From: Persicobacter diffluens
GTDB taxonomy: Bacteria; Bacteroidota; Bacteroidia; Cytophagales; Cyclobacteriaceae
NCBI RefSeq assembly: GCF_036244895.1
Contig: NZ_BQKE01000003.1
Location: 739,429-803,428 of the forward strand
Length of the DNA stretch: 64,000 bases
Direction of reading: 5' to 3'
Of the stretch, positions 57,858 to 64,000 are shown piece by piece. The notes below the pieces were generated by a model that saw only the letters and a program-made list of their open reading frames with translations, was not told where the DNA came from and ran no database searches. Within the stretch, counting starts at the first letter, position 1, and the number at the start of each line of letters is the position of its first letter. The translations under genes were made by a program, and so were the position numbers.

Positions 57858-58955
57858 TTACTTTTTAGATAATCTTATACAAAGCATATCATCTCCGTTA
57901 CCCCAACTTGTTAACAACAAAAATTCGTCATCTACTCTAATATGCCGTTGAAATCCATCTGATGTAATAGCATGAAATCTTGCACTTTTATAGAAATTAA
58001 AAACACCTTCAGATTGACTAAATTTCATATATCTTCCCCCTGCTCTTAAACTTAAACCTGTTTTATTAGTCCAATCCTCCTTTTGATAATCATCATTCCA
58101 ATATAGGGGGTCATTAAATTTTTCAAAAACATCAAAATATCTATCATCATTATCTCCCTGTCCTAGCTCACCTCCAACTAACTCACATAAAGAATACCAC
58201 TTTTCTCCCTCAGGGATATTCCAATCATTTCCATTTAGTAATGAAATAATATCCCTTTTCTCCTGATAAGTATACAAATGCCCAAAATCACTGACATAAT
58301 TTGGTATTGCGGTCGTCTCACCCTCTAGTTTATACTCTCTACCATTATCCTCAATATCTTTACTCTCCCATCTCAAATTCTCCGCCATCCAAACCTGGCA
58401 ATTTTCACCTGCTGCATCACAGATTTGCACCGTGCTATAACGGTAGTCCGTTTGAAAATCAAACACTACAGAACCAAACTTACCGGTCGTTAGGGTAAAG
58501 TCAAGGCTTACTTTTTCTTCATCGCCTTCATATTCTTCATCTTCTACAGCGGCCTCAGCCAATAAGTCAAAATCGGTTAAATAGGCATCATTGAAATCAT
58601 CTCTTAGAACGGCGGTTTCAAAACCATTGTCGGTTGCAGTCAAGGCATAGATTTCATCGCCCATTTTCAGACTCAGATCCCCCATGGTAGCGTACTTTTT
58701 ATCCGCTTCTTTTTCCCAGCTCAATACCAACTGAACAGAATCGGCATGTAGGTAAAGGTGATCTGCCGTACTGTTCATTTCAGTAGATTGAAAACCATCT
58801 ACCAGGCTAACGGTCAATTCCGGTAAAATAATCTCTTCCGGCTCTGGTCCCGGTCCTGGATCCGGCGTTCCCTCATCATCACTTCCACAGGAAGAAAACA
58901 TCATCGCTGCGGCCATTAGCCCGGCTGCAAAAGGCTTTAATTCATGAAGTTTCAT
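57858..58955 (-). CDS. FISUMP-domain lipoprotein, copy 2
   Basis: Same signal and linker as copy 1 and almost the same sequence through the FISUMP core to FGHLYTYQEK, then a different C-terminal third: WNIPEGEKWYSLCELVGGEL, NKTGLSLRAGGRYMKFS, and ending GDDMLCIRLSKK. The framework positions of the fold (WxxP, GG, LSLRxGG) are kept while loops differ, as for a binding domain with altered specificity. Intact, with its own conserved upstream block, so it may be expressed. Confidence 0.87.
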   Translation of the reverse strand: MKLHELKPFAAGLMAAAMMFSSCGSDDEGTPDPGPGPEPEEIILPELTVSLVDGFQSTEMNSTADHLYLHADSVQLVLSWEKEADKKYATMGDLSLKMGDEIYALTATDNGFETAVLRDDFNDAYLTDFDLLAEAAVEDEEYEGDEEKVSLDFTLTTGKFGSVVFDFQTDYRYSTVQICDAAGENCQVWMAENLRWESKDIEDNGREYKLEGETTAIPNYVSDFGHLYTYQEKRDIISLLNGNDWNIPEGEKWYSLCELVGGELGQGDNDDRYFDVFEKFNDPLYWNDDYQKEDWTNKTGLSLRAGGRYMKFSQSEGVFNFYKSARFHAITSDGFQRHIRVDDEFLLLTSWGNGDDMLCIRLSKK

Positions 58956-59145
58956 GGCATTAAAATTTAATTGTAAAACGGATTAATCAAATTGTCAAAA
59001 TAGATTCATGAGATTAAGGTATGGGAAAGGCCATTAAAACCTTTACCGTTCATAATCCATTTCTCTTTTTTCCAATTCTCTATAGTGTTATTAATTATTT
59101 TTTTGTCTAATATTTATTTGAATCGATTCGGTGAATTTGGTCGCC
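58956..59145 (-). repeat. Conserved upstream block, unit 2
   Basis: Near-identical to 55798-55980 and 62491-62680, with a few substitutions (GAGATTAAGGTATGG in place of GGGATTAACATTTTGG). Confidence 0.75.
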
Positions 59146-59945
59146 GCCTAACCTCTGGTCTTTTGTTACAGCGAGCTCATCCCTGGTCTTAGTGTTACAG
59201 CGAGCCGTGCGAGCATCACTAAGACCAACCACTGAATTTTTCGGTTCCCTGGACTCGGTCGTAGTCGCCGCGGGGCTTTCCCACTAAAGTGCTGAGTTCC
59301 GCAAGCGAAGACTACGACCAGTGTTTAGACCCCTGTTTAGTCTTAGGCCTGGTCTTTTGTTACAGCGAGCCGTGCGAGCATCACTAAGACCAACCACTGA
59401 AATTTCCATTCCGTGGACTCGGTCGTAGTCACCGCGGGGCTTTCCTCACTAAACCGTTGAGTTCCGCAAGCGAAGACTACGACCAGTGTTCCATCTTATG
59501 TCTGGTCTTAGTGTTACAGCGAGCCATGCGAGCATCACTAAGACCAACCACTGAATTTTTTCATTCTGTGAACTCGGTCGTAGTCGCCGCGGGGCTTTCC
59601 CATTAAACCGCTGAGTTCCGCAAGCGAAGACTACGACCAGTGTTCCATCTTATGTCTGGTCTTAGTGTTACAGCGAGCCGTGCGAGCATCACTAAGACCA
59701 ACCACTGAATTTTTTCATTCTGTGCTCTCGGTCGTAGTAGCCGCGGGGCTTTCCCATTAAACCGCCGAGTTCCGCATGCAAAGACTACGACCAGTGTTCC
59801 GTCTTATGTCTGGTCTTAGTGTTACAGGGAGCTGTGCGAGCATCACTAAGACCTACTACTACTAAGTTCCATGGACTCGGTCGTAGTCGCCGCGGGGCAT
59901 TCCACACTAAATTGCTGAGTTCCGCAAACGAAGACTACGACCAGT
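59146..59945 (-). repeat. REP array 4
   Basis: About five P1 and five P2 hairpins between lipoprotein copy 2 and RAYT copy 2. Same P1 subtype as array 2. Individual loops vary (CCATGCG for CCGTGCG, GTAGTAGCCGC for GTAGTCGCCGC). Confidence 0.92.
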
Positions 59946-60004
59946 GTTTAGACCCCTGTTTAGTCTACTATTCAAAAAATCATTCATTCAAATGTTCAAT
60001 TTTT

Positions 60005-60556
60005 TTATGTTAAATATATTAAGTCTAAAAGTGACTCCCTACCGGCATAAGCCGATGCGGAGCTATATTTCCAAGCTGTCGCTTCATACACCAAACCCGC
60101 TTCAACCGGATTATTGTGAATATAATGCAAGCGACTATCTATTTTATCATTCGTATTCAATTCAATGGGATGATTATGTTGCTGCCAAAATTGATAATTC
60201 TTATTACGACTATTCTTTTTTGCGGCTCTTTCCCTCATCCACAAAAGCCATTCTCGTCGTCTCTCTTGCGGGTGAAGTTGAATTTCTTTTAAAATCCTAT
60301 TGCTGGTATATTTTTTAAAATCCCTTATTATCCCACTTAATGTCCCTTGTTCCTGGCATCCCCAAATAAAATGAACATGAGAAGGCATCACACAAAAAGC
60401 ACCAATCTTAAGCCCCTTCTCTCTTTGACAATAACGAAGACTATCAATAAGTATTTGACTATAAATTTCCCGACTGAAAATATCTAGCCAATAAACCGTA
60501 GTAAAGGTAAGAAAGTAAAAATACTCATCATTTACTATTTGGTATTTTCTTCCCAT
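60005..60556 (-). CDS. REP-associated tyrosine transposase (RAYT), copy 2
   Basis: 183 residues, identical to copy 1 except C67, R99 and R108. The HUH motif, Y83 and the HNNPVEAG motif are intact, so it looks functional. The flanking non-coding sequence on both sides is also shared with copies 1 and 3, so the whole gene with its borders was duplicated. Confidence 0.93.
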   Translation of the reverse strand: MGRKYQIVNDEYFYFLTFTTVYWLDIFSREIYSQILIDSLRYCQREKGLKIGAFCVMPSHVHFIWGCQEQGTLSGIIRDFKKYTSNRILKEIQLHPQERRREWLLWMRERAAKKNSRNKNYQFWQQHNHPIELNTNDKIDSRLHYIHNNPVEAGLVYEATAWKYSSASAYAGRESLLDLIYLT

Positions 60557-60689
60557 AACTTAAAACTATAATTAAAGCATAAACTATAGATAATCCGTTT
60601 TACATTTTATGCCAAAAATTAATTTGTTATTATTCTTCCTTTTCCTGCTTTTGATAGTACCTCAAACAATTTAATCTGCCCTTAGGGTT

Positions 60690-60932
60690 AAAACAAGCCG
60701 TACGAGCATTAAATGACCAAACCCAAATTTGTTTCATTTCGTGGACTCGGTCGCAGTTGCTGCTGGACTTTCCAACTAAACAGCTAAATATATGTCTGGT
60801 CTTAGTGTTACAGCGAGCCGTGCGAGCATCACTAAGACCTACTACCATTAAGTTCCATGGACTAGGTCGTAGTCGCCGCTGGACTTTCCACACTAAACAG
60901 CTGAGTTCTGCGAGCGAAGACTACGACCAGTG
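60690..60932 (-). repeat. REP array 5
   Basis: One decayed unit and one full P1+P2 unit. The final P2 arm GACTACGACCAGTG abuts the truncated giant gene of unit 3. Confidence 0.88.
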
Positions 60933-61396
60933 GGGTGAACGGTATGATAAGTGGGTGAAACCGCACCAATTGTAACCGTCAATCTTCCGGTAGAAGGATC
61001 GATAGTAACAACATCATCCCCGATGTAATCCACTTTCAAAGAAAATTCAAAAGAATCTCCTGGGTTTACATTTTCATTTAAGGTAGAAACGGAAATATTA
61101 CCCTCCCTGATATCCCTTTCGAGCCATTGGCCATTTTGTAGTATTTTTGACCAAGAATTATTGGTCCTTTTATATAAATCAATATCCGGTAAAGGGGCTA
61201 AGAGAGTATATTGGAAACTGTCTAAATAATCTCCATCTATCGGATTAAAATTTGTTTCAACCTTTAACTGAGTTTGGGAAATCAAACTAATGGTATTTCG
61301 CTCAATGGAAAAAGATGATATGGAAAGTTCATATTGGCCGAAAGCCACAAAATTCCACCAAGTAAATATAGAAAACAATAATACTCTCTTAGTCAT
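60893..61396 (-). pseudogene. Truncated giant-protein gene, unit 3 (5' end only)
   Basis: Signal peptide MTKRVLLFSIFTWWNFVAFG, a diverged segment of about 40 residues, then from YLDSFQYTLLAPLPDIDLYK to about SPTYHTVHP nearly the same sequence as the complete giant protein (about 100 residues). Homology stops at the REP P2 arm near 60932 and the frame ends inside the repeat. It starts eight bases after the lipoprotein-3 stop. The remaining 2200 codons are missing. Confidence 0.87.
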
Positions 61397-61404
61397 AACT
61401 CTAA

Positions 61405-62490
61405 TTACTTAACTAATCTAATAAAATTTCTACCTGATGATAATGTGTAAACAAACTCAGTCTCGTAATCAGAAAATCTTATTATATAATCGCTATTACT
61501 ATTTTCATAATTATAATGAAACCATGAATGGACTCCAAAAGCATTAATACCATTGTCTTGCTCTCGGTAAATACCACCACCCCTTACAGAAAATAAATAT
61601 TGGTTCTCCCAATCATCCTGATCTTGATAAATAGAATCATCCCAAGTTCCCCCTTCACAAAGAGCATTAAAAATATTGGAATAAACGCCATTATCTTCGG
61701 ATCCTCCAACATTAATAAATAGTGAACCCCAATTATCAAAAGTAGGTAAAGTCCAATCTGAAGAACTTAAAAGAGGTAGCAGTTCAGCCTTTTCATCAAA
61801 GCTATACATATGTCCAAATTGCTCCACATAGTTAGGGATTGCCTCTGTTTCTCCCATTAAATTATAAAGCCTTCTTCCAATACTGCCGTCTTTTCCTTCC
61901 CATCTCAAATTCTCGGCCATCCAAACCTGGCAATTTTCACCTGCTGCATCACAGATTTGCACTGTGCTATAACGGTAGTCCGTTTGAAAATCAAACACCA
62001 CAGAACCAAACTTACCCGTAGTAATCGTAAAGTCAAGTGGCACCACAGCATCACCTTCCTCTTCATAGCTCGCATCCGTAATCTCTACGCTAGCAGAAGC
62101 TGTAATATCTTCCAAATACTGGTCATTGAACTCGGCCATTAGAAGGTCAGTAGTAAATTTCCCATCCACCTCATTCAGTGTGTATTCCTGATCGCCAATG
62201 GTCAGGCTCAATTCGTCTCCAACTTCATAGTAGTTAGTTTCATCCTCCAGCACCCAACTGAACTCTAAACGAGCAGAATCAGCATATAAATAAACATGCG
62301 TCAACTCCTGGTCAAAATCACCAGAACGCATATGCTCAGGGATAGCAACTGCTAAGGTCGGCACTACCTTTTCCTCATCCACCGGAGGAGGAGTTGGATT
62401 AACCGGCTCATCATCACTTCCACAGGAAGAAAACATCATCGCTGCGGCCATTAGCCCGGCTGCAAAAGGCTTTAATTCATGAAGTTTCAT
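61405..62490 (-). CDS. FISUMP-domain lipoprotein, copy 3 (mosaic)
   Basis: Signal and lipobox identical to copies 1 and 2, then a different linker and beta-domain (VNPTPPPVDEEKVVPTLAVA, DQELTHVYLYADSARLEFSW). A block then returns to near-identity with the others (TTGKFGSVVFDFQTDYRYST through MAENLRWE), followed by a third, different C-terminal part (WTLPTFDNWGSLFINVGGSE, LFSVRGGGIYREQD, ending SSGRNFIRLVK). This alternation of identical and diverged blocks points to recombination between paralogues. Complete and with its own upstream block. Confidence 0.87.
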   Translation of the reverse strand: MKLHELKPFAAGLMAAAMMFSSCGSDDEPVNPTPPPVDEEKVVPTLAVAIPEHMRSGDFDQELTHVYLYADSARLEFSWVLEDETNYYEVGDELSLTIGDQEYTLNEVDGKFTTDLLMAEFNDQYLEDITASASVEITDASYEEEGDAVVPLDFTITTGKFGSVVFDFQTDYRYSTVQICDAAGENCQVWMAENLRWEGKDGSIGRRLYNLMGETEAIPNYVEQFGHMYSFDEKAELLPLLSSSDWTLPTFDNWGSLFINVGGSEDNGVYSNIFNALCEGGTWDDSIYQDQDDWENQYLFSVRGGGIYREQDNGINAFGVHSWFHYNYENSNSDYIIRFSDYETEFVYTLSSGRNFIRLVK

Positions 62491-62680
62491 GGCATTAAAA
62501 TTTAATTGTAAAACGGATTAATCAAATTGTCAAAATAGATTCATGGGATTAACATTTTGGAAAGGTCATTAAAACCTCTACCGTTGATAATCCATTTCTC
62601 TTTTCTACAATTCTCTATAGTGTTATTAATTCTTTATTTGTCTAATATTTTTTTGAATCGATTCGGTGAATTTGGTCGCC
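62491..62680 (-). repeat. Conserved upstream block, unit 3
   Basis: Near-identical to the blocks upstream of lipoprotein copies 1 and 2, including the TATTTTG candidate -7 box. Confidence 0.75.
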
Positions 62681-63345
62681 GCCTAATCTCTGGTCTTTTG
62701 TTACAGCGAGCTCATCCCTGGTCTTAGTGTTACAGCGAGCCGTGCGAGCATCACTAAGACCAACTACCACTAAGTCCCATGGACTCGGTCGTAGTCGCCG
62801 CGGGGCTTTCCACACTAAACTGCTGAGTTCCGCAAGCGAAGACTACGACCAGTGTTCCATCTTATGTCTGGTCTTAGTGTTACAGCGAGCCATGCGAGCA
62901 TCACTAAGACCAACCACTGAATTTTTTCATTCTGTGCTCTCGGTCGTAGTCGCCGCGGGGCTTTCCACACTAAACTGCTGAGTTCCGCAAGCGAAGACTA
63001 CGACCAGTGTTTAGTCTTAGGCCTGGTCTTAGTGTTACAGCGAGCCGTGCGAGCATCACTAAGACCAACCACTGAATTTTTCGGTTCCATGGACTCGGTC
63101 GTAGTCACCGCGGGGCTTTCCCATTAAACCGCTGAGTTCCGCAAACGAAGACTACGACCAGTGTTTAGACCCCTGTTTAGTCTTAGGCCTGGTCTTAGTG
63201 TTACAGCGAGCCGTGCGAGCATCACTAAGACCTACTACCACTAAGTTCCATGGACTCGGTCATAGTCGCTGCTGGACTTTCCACACCAAACCGCTGAGTT
63301 CCGCAAGCGAAGACTACGACCAGTGTTTAGACCCCTGTTTAGTCT
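62681..63345 (-). repeat. REP array 6
   Basis: About four P1 and four P2 hairpins between lipoprotein copy 3 and RAYT copy 3. One P2 near 63258 has GGTCATAGTC on the left arm without a matching change on the right, a rare uncompensated variant. Confidence 0.92.
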
Positions 63346-63382
63346 ACTATTCAAAAAATCATTCATCAAATGTTCAATATTT

Positions 63383-63934
63383 TTATGTTAAATATATTAA
63401 GTCTAAAAGTGACTCCCTACCGGCATAAGCCGATGCGGAGCTATATTTCCAAGCTGTCGCTTCATACACCAAACCCGCTTCAACCGGATTATTGTGAATA
63501 TAATGCAAACGACTATCTATTTTATCATTCGTATTCAATTCAATTGGATGATTATGTTGCTGCCAAAATTGATAATTCTTATTACGACTATTCTTTTTTG
63601 CGGCTCTTTCCATCATCCACAAAAGCCATTCTCGTCGACTCTCTTGCGGGTGAAGTTGAATTTCTTTTAAAATCCTATTGCTGGTATATTTTTTAAAATC
63701 CCTTATTATCCCACTTAATGTCCCTTGTTCCTGGCATCCCCAAATAAAATGAACATGAGAAGGCATCACACAAAAAGCACCAATCTTAAGCCCCTTCTCT
63801 CTTTGACAATAACGAAGACTATTAATAAGTATTTGACTATAAATTTCCCGACTGAAAATATCTAGCCAATAAACCGTAGTAAAGGTAAGAAAGTAAAAAT
63901 ACTCATCATTTACTATTTGGTATTTTCTTCCCAT
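63383..63934 (-). CDS. REP-associated tyrosine transposase (RAYT), copy 3
   Basis: 183 residues, same as copy 1 except N38 and C67. Catalytic motifs intact. Its upstream flank matches the flanks of the other RAYT copies up to the window end, so another REP array and possibly another cassette may follow outside the window. Confidence 0.93.
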   Translation of the reverse strand: MGRKYQIVNDEYFYFLTFTTVYWLDIFSREIYSQILINSLRYCQREKGLKIGAFCVMPSHVHFIWGCQEQGTLSGIIRDFKKYTSNRILKEIQLHPQESRREWLLWMMERAAKKNSRNKNYQFWQQHNHPIELNTNDKIDSRLHYIHNNPVEAGLVYEATAWKYSSASAYAGRESLLDLIYLT

Positions 63935-64000
63935 AACTTAAAACTATAATTAAAGCATAAACTATAGATAATCCGTTTTACATTTTATGCCAAAAATTAA

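Noticed and set aside
54721..62490. Diversity-generating retroelement acting on the C-type-lectin-like FISUMP domains
   Set aside because: No reverse transcriptase, no template repeat, and differences are not confined to adenine positions; whole blocks differ, including the next gene's 5' end.
62727..62981. Short open frames across the REP arrays (also at 57437, 59819, 60757 and 63198)
   Set aside because: They are translations of the repeats themselves and recur only because the hairpins recur.

Overview
The window looks like the chromosome of a member of the Bacteroidota. Support comes from lipoproteins with Bacteroidota-style signal peptides, a TonB-dependent receptor with an N-terminal carboxypeptidase-regulatory-like domain, a giant secreted protein ending in a type IX secretion (T9SS) sorting domain, FISUMP-domain lipoproteins, WG repeats, and candidate TAnnTTTG -7 promoter boxes. 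DNA is moderately AT-rich. I saw no rRNA, tRNA or CRISPR array. The genus cannot be named from this sequence.

Left part (1-28 kb): the tail of an alpha/beta hydrolase domain of the cholesterol-oxidase type; a CBS-domain family II pyrophosphatase; a two-gene efflux operon whose permease is fused to a TolC-like outer-membrane domain; a malectin-like lipoprotein; a GMC oxidoreductase; an M1 metallopeptidase; a MuiA/DUF4139-type gene destroyed by three independent lesions, including an IS4-family insertion with clear inverted repeats and 9-bp target duplication; TPR proteins; CorA; and an SF1 helicase with a possible C-terminal nuclease domain.

Middle (28-43 kb): TonB receptor and a secreted propeller-like protein, a small lipoprotein, an AraC regulator, a sugar O-acetyltransferase, a Kef-type antiporter with a decayed duplicate of its tail, a WG-repeat protein, and an operon of an eCIS-type AAA+ ATPase with a large SH3/LysM-like protein. 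A roughly 160-bp MITE-like element with inverted ends near GAGCGTGTTTAAA occurs at least nine times across the first 46 kb. One copy sits inside the antiporter remnant.

Right part (43-64 kb): a 1.8-kb array of two-hairpin REP-like repeats, a lipoprotein, a beta-barrel protein, and then the most interesting locus. A 2370-residue T9SS protein is preceded by a FISUMP lipoprotein gene. This two-gene unit is repeated twice more to the right, each time with the giant gene cut off after its first 60-160 codons exactly where a REP array begins. Three nearly identical REP-associated tyrosine transposases (RAYTs) lie between or beside the units. The copies are mosaics: near-identical blocks (upstream region, signal peptide, FISUMP core, giant-gene constant part) alternate with strongly diverged blocks. 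The main diverged block runs from the lipoprotein 3' half across the gene boundary into the giant gene 5' end. This layout suggests one full-length locus and two partial copies that could donate paired variable segments by recombination, with the RAYT/REP units as partners or by-products. That function is inference. The units appear to continue beyond the right edge.
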